Source: Phytoactinopolyspora halophila
GTDB taxonomy: Bacteria; Actinomycetota; Actinomycetes; Jiangellales; Jiangellaceae
Direction of reading: 5' to 3'
NCBI RefSeq assembly: GCF_003287285.1
Contig: NZ_QMIG01000003.1
Location: 248,001-312,000 of the forward strand
DNA length: 64,000 nucleotides
In this document: positions 51,101 to 58,736 of the stretch, in pieces
How the letters are laid out: each line of letters opens with the position of its first letter
How positions within the stretch are numbered: position 1 is the first letter of the stretch
The notes under the pieces: model-generated
Databases searched by the model: none
Told to the model about the DNA's origin: nothing
Seen by the model: the letters and a program-made list of their open reading frames with translations, nothing else
Position numbers and translations under genes: made by a program

Positions 51101-54100
51101 GTGACCGTGCCCTCGATGGTTCCCGTGGGGTGGAAGGCGTAAAGGTTGCCCCGCGCGTCCGCCGTGACCAGCCGCCCGTCCGCGTAAGCCGCCGACGAGG
51201 TCACGTTGCCGCCGGTCTCGGCGTCCCACACCAGCTCGCCCGTGGCGGCGTCCAGCGCCCACACCCGGTGGTCCAGCTGCGAGCCACCCACCACGTAGCC
51301 GTCGTCGCTCACCATCACCGACGCGCTCACCACGCCCGAGACACCGTGATGCCAGACCGGCTCGCCGGTCTCGCGATCGTAGGCGACCACCGTGCCGCGC
51401 CCGTGCGAGCCGGCGATCACCAGATCGCCATAGACGGCCGGGGTGCTGCCCTGGCCATCGCCGTGCGAATCGGCCTCCCACAGCACCTGTCCCGTGTCCG
51501 CAGCGATCGCGAGCATGCTGCCGTCGCCGTCGCCGTCCGTCGTGGGGACGTAGACCGTGCCGTCGACGACGCTGGCGCCACCGATGAAGTAGTCGTCCTG
51601 GCGGGCCAGCGTCCAGACCCGCTCGCCGGTCTCCACATCGAGGGCGATCAGCTCGCCATCGTCAGCGTTGCCCACCACCGCCATACCGTCCCCGACCGCC
51701 GGACCGGCGAACACGGACGTGCCGACGTCGGCCGACCAGAGCTCCTCGCCGGTCTCGGCGTCGAGCGCGAGCACCGTATCCTCCCGGGCCTGCGTGGGAC
51801 CGGTCGCGGCATAGACCACGCCGCCGACGACGCTCGGTGCGGTGTAGACCGTGCGCCGGTCGGGTGTGGACACCGACCACAGCTCCGCGCCGGTCTGCGC
51901 ATCCAGGGCGTAGATGCCGCCGTCGAGCCCGCCTCCGGTGTAGACGGTGCCGCCGGTGCCGTCGCTGCCGCCGGTGCCGTCGCTGCCGTCGGTCACCGCG
52001 GGTGCGCCGCGCAGGGTGCCGCCCGCCTGGAAGGTCCACTGCCGCTCCCCCGTGCCGGCGTCGCGCGCGGCGAGCTGGCCGCCGTCCGAGCCGTGCACCA
52101 CCAGGCCGTCGGCGATGACCGGCGAGGCGAACACCACGTCGCTTCCGGCGTCCGCGGTCCAGCTCGGCTCCAGCGTGCCCGCGGCCAGGCTGTCACCGGA
52201 CAGGCCGCTGCGCGTGGCATTGTTCTGGTACTGGGCCCAGCCATCGGCACTGGGCTGGGTCAGCGGCTCCAGCGTGATCGCCAGCTCGGCGTCGCCGTCC
52301 ACGGTGACGTCCAGCTTGGCCGGTTCGTGCCCGGCCGCGGAAACCCGCAGCGAGTACGTCCCGGCCGCCACGTCCAGGGCGAACCGGCCATCGTCGCCAG
52401 TCCGCACCGGATCCAGCGGCGTGCCGGGCAGGCTGACACGCGCATGCGCGAGCGGCTCACCGTCGTCGACGCCGGTCACGATGCCCGAGAGCTCGTGTTC
52501 GGCCGCAACGTCGAGCTCGGCGTCGAGCGTGCTCGTCTCCCCGGTAGTGATGGTCACCCCGGCCGCGTGCTCGGCGTAGCCATACGCGCTGATGGTGACC
52601 GTGTGCTCCCCTTCGGGGACATCCAGCTCGTAGGCGCCGGTCTCGCCGTCGCTCTCGGTGCTGGCCGCCGCGGCGCCATCGCCGGCGGTGACCGTCGCCA
52701 CCAGCGGGCCGTCGGGACCGGTGACCGTGCCAGACAGCGTGCCCGAATGGGCGACGCGCGTGACCGCCGCGTGAGCGTCAACGATGCCGGCGCCGTAATC
52801 GTCGTCGGGGACCTCACCCATGTGCGGCTCCGCCCGGGCGGTGTCCTCAAGCTGCTCGCGGATCTCCTCGATGGTCAGCTCCGGCGCGGCAGAAAGCATG
52901 AGCGCGACGGCACCCGTGGCGTGCGGCGCGGCCATGGAAGTGCCCGAAATAGTGTGATAGCCGCCGTCGATCAAGTGCCGTGGCCAGGCCGAACGGATCC
53001 GGTATCCGGGAGCGCTGACCTGCGGCTTGCGGTATGTCTCGCCGTCCCAGACGGCCGGGCCACGGCTGGAGAAACCCACGACGAGATCGTTGACGTCCGT
53101 CGCCCCGATGCCGATGGCGTTCGGGAAGCTGGCCGGCGAGCCGACCGTGCCCGGTGCCGGGCCGTTGTTGCCGTTCGCGAACACCGGGACGATTCCCGCC
53201 GCCTCCCACGCGGCGACGTCGTCCCAGAACTCCGTGCTGGTGGTGGCATCCGAGCCCCACGAGTTGTTCACCACGTCCGGCGCGGCCCCGGGATCGCCGC
53301 CGGGAGCCAGCATCCACTGGAAACCGTCGTGAATGATGGACGCGGATGTGGAGCCGGAATCGCGGAAGATCTTCGCGGCGATCCACTCCGCGTCGGGGGC
53401 GACGCCGGTGAGCTCGCCCGGGGCGTCGCCAACGATGCTCCCGGCCACGTGCGTCCCGTGACCGCCGCCGTCGCCGGGCGTCGGGTAGTTCTCGCCGGTG
53501 GCCGCATGCCAGCTGGCCTCGGGGTCGCCGTCGGTGCCCCGCCAGGACGCGGCGAGCGCCGGATGCTCCCCGTCCACCCCGCCATCCATGATGCCGACCA
53601 CCACATCCTCGCCGCGCACGCCGTACTCGCCCCAGACGTCGGGCGCGTTCACCGACTCCAGACTCCAGCTCGGCAGGAGTGGCTCTCCGGGCTCGGGTTC
53701 GACCGGTTCGGGAAGGGTGATCTCCTCGTCGAGAGTGACACTGGCGACGTCGGGGTGCTCGGCGATCTCGCGTAACGCCTCGCCGTCGACGGCGGCGGCG
53801 AAACCATTGAAGATCCAGAACGACGTGACGCCGTCCGCGCGTCCCCCGGCCTCGTGTTCATCGAGGAGCTGGCGCACACCGTCTTGGCCGGCGTCGGCCG
53901 TCTCCTGTAACTCCTCGACTACCGTGCGGGCGCGGGCCTCCTGCGCCCGTTCCGCGACGGCGTTCAGGTCCTCGCTGGTGACGGCGTCGTCGCGGGTGCC
54001 GTCGCTCGCGTCGTCGCGGGTGTTGTTGCTGGTGTCGTCGGCGATGTCGCCACTGGTGCCGTCGCTGATGTCGCGGTCCGCACGGGCGCGGGCGGCCGCG

Positions 54101-54573
54101 TCGTCGGCGGCGTCCGCCGCTTGCTCGGCCAGGGCACGCATGTCGACCTGATCGCGCAGCCGGATGATGACATCCGCCGTGCCATCGGCGTCGAGGGTCT
54201 CGTGAACCTCGTCATCCACGCCTGTTGGTACGTCAGATGTCCCCGCAGGGAGATCCTCGGCTCGCGACGCGCCCAAGGTGTCCGGCTCGATCGGGAGGCC
54301 GGTGGTCAGGTCGTGGGCGTCGCTCGCCTCACTCGCATCCGCCTCACTCGCATCCGCCTCACCCGAATTCGCCTCACTCGCATTCGTGTCGCCGCTGGTG
54401 TCGCTGGTATCGGGCGTCTCGTCCGTTCGCGTCGTCTGGTCAGCGCTGGTGAGCCGCGCCGCGGGTGGGTCGGCCGCTGCGGGAGCGGTCGTGGCTGCTA
54501 CGAGCGTGACGCCGAGGAACACGGCCGCGATGCGGTGAGCGGCCGTGCGGGCAGGAAAGAAACGCGTGACCAT
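45166..54573 (-). CDS. Giant secreted S8 (subtilisin-like) protease with propeller and five repeated modules
   Basis: About 3135 residues. Order: signal peptide (1-35); acidic repeat tail; I9-like propeptide with inserted Asp/Thr-rich linker (to about 270); S8 domain about 300-575 with catalytic Asp (GIMDGGVDG, near 328), His (GGHGTHVAG, near 372) and Ser (SGTSMAAPH, near 544); two carboxypeptidase-regulatory-like beta domains; a PQQ-type propeller (about 780-1150, repeats ending ALDAETGEELW); then five copies of a Rossmann-like module (near 1310, 1685, 2060, 2435, 2820), each joined by regulatory-like beta domains. ATG 54573 follows GGAGG; a GTG at 54594 is weaker. Extracellular; substrate unknown. 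Confidence 0.88.
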   Translation of the reverse strand: MVTRFFPARTAAHRIAAVFLGVTLVAATTAPAAADPPAARLTSADQTTRTDETPDTSDTSGDTNASEANSGEADASEADASEASDAHDLTTGLPIEPDTLGASRAEDLPAGTSDVPTGVDDEVHETLDADGTADVIIRLRDQVDMRALAEQAADAADDAAARARADRDISDGTSGDIADDTSNNTRDDASDGTRDDAVTSEDLNAVAERAQEARARTVVEELQETADAGQDGVRQLLDEHEAGGRADGVTSFWIFNGFAAAVDGEALREIAEHPDVASVTLDEEITLPEPVEPEPGEPLLPSWSLESVNAPDVWGEYGVRGEDVVVGIMDGGVDGEHPALAASWRGTDGDPEASWHAATGENYPTPGDGGGHGTHVAGSIVGDAPGELTGVAPDAEWIAAKIFRDSGSTSASIIHDGFQWMLAPGGDPGAAPDVVNNSWGSDATTSTEFWDDVAAWEAAGIVPVFANGNNGPAPGTVGSPASFPNAIGIGATDVNDLVVGFSSRGPAVWDGETYRKPQVSAPGYRIRSAWPRHLIDGGYHTISGTSMAAPHATGAVALMLSAAPELTIEEIREQLEDTARAEPHMGEVPDDDYGAGIVDAHAAVTRVAHSGTLSGTVTGPDGPLVATVTAGDGAAAASTESDGETGAYELDVPEGEHTVTISAYGYAEHAAGVTITTGETSTLDAELDVAAEHELSGIVTGVDDGEPLAHARVSLPGTPLDPVRTGDDGRFALDVAAGTYSLRVSAAGHEPAKLDVTVDGDAELAITLEPLTQPSADGWAQYQNNATRSGLSGDSLAAGTLEPSWTADAGSDVVFASPVIADGLVVHGSDGGQLAARDAGTGERQWTFQAGGTLRGAPAVTDGSDGTGGSDGTGGTVYTGGGLDGGIYALDAQTGAELWSVSTPDRRTVYTAPSVVGGVVYAATGPTQAREDTVLALDAETGEELWSADVGTSVFAGPAVGDGMAVVGNADDGELIALDVETGERVWTLARQDDYFIGGASVVDGTVYVPTTDGDGDGSMLAIAADTGQVLWEADSHGDGQGSTPAVYGDLVIAGSHGRGTVVAYDRETGEPVWHHGVSGVVSASVMVSDDGYVVGGSQLDHRVWALDAATGELVWDAETGGNVTSSAAYADGRLVTADARGNLYAFHPTGTIEGTVTGPDGPIEARVTVTETGPEVRTDPESGHFELAHPPGEYTVEISAYGLTGESRAVDVVAGRTVTVDAELAAVDDGGVTGVVRDEAGEPVPDATITLSGAPHDPVSTDADGAFGFGEVAAGSYGLTAELTGYAPVHEEVEVTAGETAQVELTLTRYDVAVVGDHDGKIRAVLEDLGYATEPTSYADVASRPGDFSAVVANGARDTDPGQETFVEFLDATDAAGTSVVWLDQWSLGWGAINHLIDHVGDPESAPDDHMGAGRVSLVATAEHPLTEGLVPGERTGILVPGTAWSAFDGYSGTTVAELHTDDHGVTGGGIGYAPRGTDGVHVLLGSLAAAASWGDPETDWLPAAETVVDNAVSYAMDAEFGEVSGTVTAASGEPLAATVEAVTTGETVMTADDGTYRIFLPPGEHTLRFSRVGTTPVEKDVTVQAGESRAVDVELADSGAGALSGTVTSARDGEPIEGARVSLPRADLETTTDDAGAYRIDDVPGGTYELEVSAGGHLSASDEVEIEAGEETVVDVELDAAARVGVLGDYASDPVVDVLTAAEIAAEDIGWGDVDRVGEFDVVVFNDPDDPGEAGFRDFLDAMDAAEVSGIFPDDRFGSYGGARLLREYLEDPAGSEPVSREGIVSYAPRVPEHPLFEGVADRPEILRADRYAAALVEYSGTALADLVTEEGGTRGVGAAYTPRTPGSVHLLLGGMAASFFQGPGEDWTDDGRQLYLNAIDWAAAPGLGSVDGAVVGVDGTPLPATVEVVETGARAETDADGSYVVALEPGDYTLRFSAFGYAVAERAVSVERNAATSLDVQLEPADTGSVSGTVTAGDEIGTGPLAGGEPVEGALVSLLGTPLQATTDEDGSYALDLVEPGEYELEIRAEGHVRTRVPVTVVAGEVAPADVELRPSPIVGIIDDYDERLAGYLEYWGYTPEPLSWDDTGRVGDLDLVVANMGSYPGLDPGADGLAAFDDAATRASVPVLWLDQYGRGSFRYLSDYGGDPAVAGQGRSDGEVSAHAAEPGHALLAGLEESFPLVEDGAEYSWFDGFSGTTVATVSSDDEDGRGLAGVRHRGAGAVDVLLGTLSVSRYGYPAHGDVAGDSWTSGAERLLRNALGYALDGADLGADVRGTLVGEPGSTAGTPLRGEVTVAETGQTYPAREGDGSFVIPLAPGEWTLEAASFGYVTEEVTVSVEAGEVVRPIVELAPQPMGTVSGTVTGPDGDAVAGAEVALSGTPLSTTTDDEGGYVIEDVPEGEWTLRVTADGYQAHEERVDVAGGETRAMDVALTSSRTVAVVRDLGDSVTELLDADGYDVEQVAGSGLGELATRLGQAGDVDLVIFNGTILSSHREGFEAVVDAAGEAQVSVLFAGQWGGYSIGELSDYRGDPASVDDGFVPEAVEYVPGSGDGHPIFAGYPAGEPIELITNPGGNQQWLSYADYSGTTIANLRSQTDGDDLGEAVGYRFSSPSSVEILLSGLAASSYGRPGDGWTTDAERIYRNAVAWAVEARQAEVAGVVTADGEPVADATVTAVDGGASTTTGDDGTYVLGLPSGTHAIRVEAFGFEVAERTVEVPESGTTTLDVELAPLPRGEVVGTVTSAADGEPVAGAALAGSGPEGTSDWSARTDDAGAYAAGDLLEGDYEVTVTADGFLPATAEVTITAEEPATLDVELRPVDVGVLGDVDGAVIGLLREAGEAAAPVAWDREWESAGTLDRYDVLVINGGSPDGETFDTMLSAADDAEVSVVFTGTWGTDRGGVRLLERHTDRVDVGAHGYGDGPVELTGFGGEHELFAGLSDPARLIVDGGYYSVLDSYAGQPLADLSVQRDGEDPVTGLAAGYDWRTVGSIEVVLSASAVTDTVGPGLGWTEDGSRLLVNAVRWAGAAEHRAAGWKPEWHVAGSGRTRPVMLELDGVDRDGAPTGAPAESGVLVVRDRGGAVVQRYDMRWVFGRYLYMLSGLPGGDYSLGAELDVDGLVVEFDGPDITMPG
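54326..54385 (-). repeat. 15-base tandem repeat in the protease gene
   Basis: Four 15-base units based on GCCTCACTCGCATCC encode Asp/Glu-Ala-Ser-Glu-Ala-type repeats in the acidic tail after the signal peptide. The copy number could vary. Confidence 0.8.
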
Positions 54574-54707
54574 CACGTCTGACCTCCACGACACAGGTCA
54601 GCGATCTCTCCCCCGACAGCCGTTCAACGCTAGAGACCGGCCGAGCGGTTTTCATGTGATCCGTCACGGTATAGACCACTATCACCGCCTGTAAAGGGTG
54701 TGATCAT

Positions 54708-54777
54708 CACTTCTTGGGTGTGCGGAACGTCCAGGCGGCTATAACGGGCTCTGGACGTTCCGCACACCCAAGAAGTG
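54708..54777 (-). terminator. Perfect 26-base hairpin
   Basis: Arms 54708-54733 and 54752-54777 are exact complements (both carry TTGGGTGTGCGGAACG or its complement) around an 18-base loop. It lies 20 bases past the stop of the GntR gene and 135 bases upstream of the protease start. Likely the GntR terminator, protecting the protease promoter from read-through. Confidence 0.7.
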
Positions 54778-54796
54778 GCACGCTCCGATTCGCCGC

Positions 54797-55471
54797 TTAC
54801 GACGGAAACGCGTCCGTGCGCTCCGCGTGCCGCAGTTCTTCTTGCAAGCGTGCCACGTGCGCTCGCCCGGCATGCTCGGCAGCTTCCGGGTCGCGGGCAG
54901 CGACAGCGTTGAAGATGGCCCGATGCTCGGCCACCGTCTGGGGCAGCCCTCCGAGCGAGCGGTGCGTGGTGAACATCCCGATGCGGATCTGGCCTTGCAG
55001 CACGTCCAGGGATTCGACCAGGCGGCGGTTTCCCGCCACCCGGCGGATCTCGGAGTGGAACCGTTGGTCGAGTTCATAATGCCGTTCGACATCGTCGACG
55101 GCGGCGGCCTGCTCGTGCTCCTCCATCAGCTGCCGCAGCCGCGTGACGTCGTCGTCGGATGCACGCTGGGCAGCGAGACGAGCAGCCAGACCCTCCAGCA
55201 CCTCGCGAAGCGCGTAGATCTCGACCAGATCCTCGGATCGGATGTCCGCCACGACCGCCCCTTGATGAGGCTCCAGGCGAGCTAGCCCTTCGTGTGCGAT
55301 GCGGGTGATCGCCTCCCGAGTGGGGCTCCGGCTGATACCCAGTTGACGGGCCAACTCGGGCACGGAGAGTCGATCTCCGGGTTCGAGCTGATGACTCAAT
55401 ATGGCGTCGCGCAGGGCCACATAGGCCTGTTCTGCCAGTGCGCCGCTTCGCTTGGGCTGTCGTAGCTCCAC
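54797..55471 (-). CDS. GntR-family regulator, FCD subfamily
   Basis: A 224-residue regulator: GntR winged helix (ALAEQAYVALRDAILSHQLEPGDRLSVPELARQLGISRSPTREAI) and an all-helical FCD ligand domain with putative metal/ligand residues (RFHSEIRRVAGN, VAEHRAIFNAVAARD). The start is GTG 55471, six bases after GGAGG; the frame is open to 55507. It diverges from the tctCBA operon and probably senses the transported carboxylate or its product. Confidence 0.9.
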   Translation of the reverse strand: MELRQPKRSGALAEQAYVALRDAILSHQLEPGDRLSVPELARQLGISRSPTREAITRIAHEGLARLEPHQGAVVADIRSEDLVEIYALREVLEGLAARLAAQRASDDDVTRLRQLMEEHEQAAAVDDVERHYELDQRFHSEIRRVAGNRRLVESLDVLQGQIRIGMFTTHRSLGGLPQTVAEHRAIFNAVAARDPEAAEHAGRAHVARLQEELRHAERTDAFPS

Positions 55472-55527
55472 TCTCAACCTCCACCAGAGGCACACAGCGT
55501 GTGACATGCGATCTTCGTGGTCAACCC

Positions 55528-55565
55528 TTGACGTAGAACATTACATGCACCATGCTACGTGTAAT
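55528..55565. promoter_or_regulatory. Candidate tctC promoter and GntR operator
   Basis: TTGACG (55528-55533) may be the -35 box, with CATGCT at 17 bases spacing. Overlapping it, ATTACATG (55540-55547) and CGTGTAAT (55558-55565) form an imperfect dyad (seven of eight pairs). Weak but well placed. Confidence 0.4.
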
Positions 55566-55666
55566 CAATCGGAGATGCGGCCATGCCGTCTCCAACTCGT
55601 CACACGCGTGGGAACGCGACAGGCACACGAACAGAGCACAACGGCTCGTGCGAAAGGATCACGCGG

Positions 55667-56650
55667 ATGCCGACACGGCGAGAATTCCTACTCACCACCG
55701 CAGGCGCCGGGGCAAGTCTGTTCCTGGTGAACTCGTGCAGCGACCAGGGCTCTTCGGGAAGCAACTTTCCGCAGCGTCCCATCACCCTGGTCGTGGGATC
55801 TGCGGCAGGAGGCAGCACCGACCAGACCGCGCGCGCACTGACCGCGAACTTCCAGCTCGACGCGGACATCAGTGTGCAGAACCGCGAGGGAGGGAACCAG
55901 ACCATCGCGCTGGCCGAGGTCGCCAACGAGGATCCCGATGGCTACACCCTGATCCTCGCCTCGAACGGGCCGTTCTCCACCGAGATGACGCTTCGGGAAG
56001 TGCAGTACACCATCGACGACTTCGTGGCCATCACCGGAGTCATCCAGGAACCCCAGGCCATCGCGGTACGTGCCGACTCCCCGTGGGAGAGCCTCGACGA
56101 TCTGCTGCAGGTGGGCGCCTCCGAACAACCGCTGCGGGCCGGGCAATCCGGCTCGGGAAGCTGGCTCCGGCTCGTCCACGACGCCCTTTACAACCGAGGC
56201 GGCGTGGACGCCAACAACGTGCCGTTCGACGGATCGGCCCCGGCGATCCAGGGCTTGCTGGGCGACGAGATCGATTCTGTGGTTGCCAGCCTGGCCGAGC
56301 TCAAACAGTACGTCGATTCCGGCGACGCCCGATACCTGGGCATCTTCTCCGAAGAGCGCAGCGACCTGGATCCCGACGTCCCCACCGTGCAAGAACAGGG
56401 ATACGACGTTCCCGCGGTCACCGTCACCAAGTCCATCCTCGCCCCGGCCGGCGTTCCCGACGACGTCGTGCAAGCACTCCGGGACGGCTTCGCGGACACC
56501 TTCGACACCGACGACTACCAGGCATTCATCGACGAGAACCTTCTCGAACCCCGGGAGATCGGCGGAGACGAGGTCATCGACGGGCTGAAATCCGATCAGG
56601 AGAAGGCCCAGACGCTCATCGAGGAACTCGACGTTGACGTGGACGGATAA
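55667..56650 (+). CDS. tctC: Tripartite tricarboxylate transporter, substrate-binding lipoprotein
   Basis: A 327-residue TctC/Bug-family binding protein. The N-terminus has a twin-arginine motif (TRREFL, Arg4-Arg5) and a Cys24 in LVNSC, so it may be a Tat-exported lipoprotein. ITLVVGSAAGGSTDQTARAL and NREGGNQTIALAEVANEDPDGYTL are the carboxylate-binding loops. ATG 55667 is chosen because the signal peptide starts there and AGGA precedes it. First gene of tctCBA. Confidence 0.92.
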   Translation: MPTRREFLLTTAGAGASLFLVNSCSDQGSSGSNFPQRPITLVVGSAAGGSTDQTARALTANFQLDADISVQNREGGNQTIALAEVANEDPDGYTLILASNGPFSTEMTLREVQYTIDDFVAITGVIQEPQAIAVRADSPWESLDDLLQVGASEQPLRAGQSGSGSWLRLVHDALYNRGGVDANNVPFDGSAPAIQGLLGDEIDSVVASLAELKQYVDSGDARYLGIFSEERSDLDPDVPTVQEQGYDVPAVTVTKSILAPAGVPDDVVQALRDGFADTFDTDDYQAFIDENLLEPREIGGDEVIDGLKSDQEKAQTLIEELDVDVDG

Positions 56651-57128
56651 GGCAGCTGTCCGCCTGAGCGACCGGACAAAGGATCGCTGCAGCGGGATCG
56701 TGCTGTTCGTCGCCGGTCTGGGCCTGTGGTTCTACTCCGCCCATTCGCTGCAGCGGGGACTCAGCGGCCCGACGGAGATCGGGCCCGAGTTCTTCCCCCA
56801 ATTCTTGGCCGTTGCGTTGATGGTGCTCAGTCCCGGACTGGTGATCAAGAGCTTCCTCAAACGTGACACCGAGTACCGGCGGCCGCAGGAGCGCGACGAG
56901 CGCACGAAACAGGACAATCCGAACGCAACCTTCTACGTGTTCGCGTTCACCGGAATGTACGTGCTGCTCGCCGAGCCGCTCGGCTTCGTCCCGGCGACCC
57001 TGCTGACCATGGCGCCTCTCATGTGGCTGCTGTCGGTTCGCCGGTGGTACTTCTACGTCGCGCTCGTGATCTTCGTGCTCGGCGTCCAGCACGTATTCCA
57101 GACGTACATGTACATCCAGCTACCGTAG
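56634..57128 (+). CDS. tctB: Tripartite tricarboxylate transporter, small membrane subunit
   Basis: A 164-residue protein with about four membrane helices (IVLFVAGLGLWFYSAHSL; FFPQFLAVALMVLSPGLVIKSF; FYVFAFTGMYVLLAEPLGFV; WYFYVALVIFVLGVQHVF), the TctB pattern. The likely start is a TTG at 56634 inside the end of tctC, with GAGGA upstream; no ATG or GTG is available before the first helix. Confidence 0.85.
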   Translation: MTWTDKAAVRLSDRTKDRCSGIVLFVAGLGLWFYSAHSLQRGLSGPTEIGPEFFPQFLAVALMVLSPGLVIKSFLKRDTEYRRPQERDERTKQDNPNATFYVFAFTGMYVLLAEPLGFVPATLLTMAPLMWLLSVRRWYFYVALVIFVLGVQHVFQTYMYIQLP

Positions 57129-57151
57129 CCGTCGACGGGGAAGGCAGACGC

Positions 57152-58648
57152 GTGGCAGATCAGATCATCGGTGGCCTCACAACCCTCCTCGAACCGGCGA
57201 ACTTCGTCTTCATGTTCGTCGGTGTCGCGATCGGAATCGTCTTCGGTTCCCTTCCGGGTCTCACGGCCACGCTCGGCGTCGCCGTGATGCTCACGTTCAC
57301 CTTCGGAATGGCGCCGGTTCCGGCGGTCATGCTCCTGATGGGCGTGTACGCGGGCGGGATCTATGGCGGTGCGATATCGGCGATTCTGATCAACACGCCC
57401 GGCACGCCGTCGTCGGCGGCAACGGTGCTGGACGGCTACGCGCTCACCCGCCAGGGACGCGCGGGCGAAGCGCTGCGCATCGCCACGTTCGCCACCGCGT
57501 TCGGCGGCATCCTCAGCGCCCTGGTCCTGCTCTTCGGCGCTCCCCAGCTGGCCAGGGTCGCCCTGGAGTTCGGGCCGGCCGAGTTCTTCGCGCTGGCGTT
57601 GTTCGGTCTCGCTGTCATTTCCGGCGTCAGCGGCGGCTCCTTGCTCAAGGGCCTCCTCATGGGAATTCTGGGGCTGCTCATCTCTACCGTCGGGCTGGAC
57701 CCCGTCGGTGGCCTCCCCCGGCTGACCTTCGGTATGGACAACCTCCAGGGTGGCGTCGAGCTGATCCCCGCCCTCGTCGGGCTGTTCGCCATCGCCGAGT
57801 TGATGCGGCGCGCGCCCGGCGCACATCTCGGCGCGCAACGATTCGAAACAGCTGATACCCCGTTCCCCTTCACGCGGGCCTTTCGATATACCCGCACACT
57901 GGTCAAATCCAGCGCGATCGGCACCTTCATCGGTGCCATCCCCGGCGCCGGGCCGGGTATCGCGTCGTTCCTGAGTTACAACGAAGCGCGGCGAAGCTCG
58001 AAGAACAAGGAGAAGTTCGGCAAGGGCGCACGTGAAGGGGTTGCCGCGTCCGAAGCGGGCAACAACAGCGCCACCAGCGCCACCCTCATCCCGCTGCTCA
58101 CACTCGGCATCCCGGGCGACACCGTCACTGCCGTCCTGCTCGGTGCGCTGGCGCTACAGGGCCTGCGACCCGGTCCCGAGCTGTTCGTCGATCACGCCGA
58201 CATCGTCTACGCCATCATGCTCGGCCTGATCATCATTCAGGTCATGCTGTACGTCCAGGGCCGGATCGCCGCACGGTTGTTCGCCAGGGTTGCCACCGTT
58301 CCCCCGAACCTCCTGATACCGGTCCTGATCGTGCTCATGTTCGTGGGCGCGTATTCGGTGAACAACACCGTGTTCGACACCCGCGTGATGATGGTGTTCG
58401 GCCTCGTCGGCTATATCGCGCACAGATTCGGATTCCCGGTTGTGCCCATGCTGCTGGGCATCGTCCTCGGCCCCATCGCCGAAACCGGCTTCCGGCAGGC
58501 GCTCCTGCAATCGGGCGGCGATCCGGGCGTCTTCTTTACCAGGCCACTTTCGCTCACGTTCATCACCCTGGCCGTGCTGTTGTTCGTTGCGCCCCTGATC
58601 GCGCAGGGGGTCAGCCGGCTCAGACAGCGTGACCGAGTCAGCACGTAA
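57152..58648 (+). CDS. tctA: Tripartite tricarboxylate transporter, large membrane subunit
   Basis: A 498-residue TctA permease with about twelve membrane helices. The family segments GSLPGLTATLGVAV, YAGGIYGGAISAILINTPGTPSSAAT and TLGIPGDTVTAVLLGAL (Gly/Pro loops) are intact. GTG 57152 is preceded by GGGGAAGG. It completes the secondary uptake system for a carboxylate; the adjacent enolase-superfamily gene suggests a sugar acid. Confidence 0.93.
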   Translation: MADQIIGGLTTLLEPANFVFMFVGVAIGIVFGSLPGLTATLGVAVMLTFTFGMAPVPAVMLLMGVYAGGIYGGAISAILINTPGTPSSAATVLDGYALTRQGRAGEALRIATFATAFGGILSALVLLFGAPQLARVALEFGPAEFFALALFGLAVISGVSGGSLLKGLLMGILGLLISTVGLDPVGGLPRLTFGMDNLQGGVELIPALVGLFAIAELMRRAPGAHLGAQRFETADTPFPFTRAFRYTRTLVKSSAIGTFIGAIPGAGPGIASFLSYNEARRSSKNKEKFGKGAREGVAASEAGNNSATSATLIPLLTLGIPGDTVTAVLLGALALQGLRPGPELFVDHADIVYAIMLGLIIIQVMLYVQGRIAARLFARVATVPPNLLIPVLIVLMFVGAYSVNNTVFDTRVMMVFGLVGYIAHRFGFPVVPMLLGIVLGPIAETGFRQALLQSGGDPGVFFTRPLSLTFITLAVLLFVAPLIAQGVSRLRQRDRVST

Positions 58649-58736
58649 CACCCGACGGTCGCGGTGCCTGCCCTCGCCTCCCTGCGGTGCGAGGGTGCGA
58701 GGGTCGGCACCCGTCCCCTACTGGAAAGGCAGGCCC

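Noticed and set aside
47320-53775. Open frame of about 2150 codons on the plus strand
   Set aside because: It is the antisense of the giant S8 protease gene. GC-rich, codon-biased genes often leave the opposite strand open. Its translation is rich in Arg, Gly, His and Val and shows no domain, while the minus strand shows clear protease and propeller motifs.
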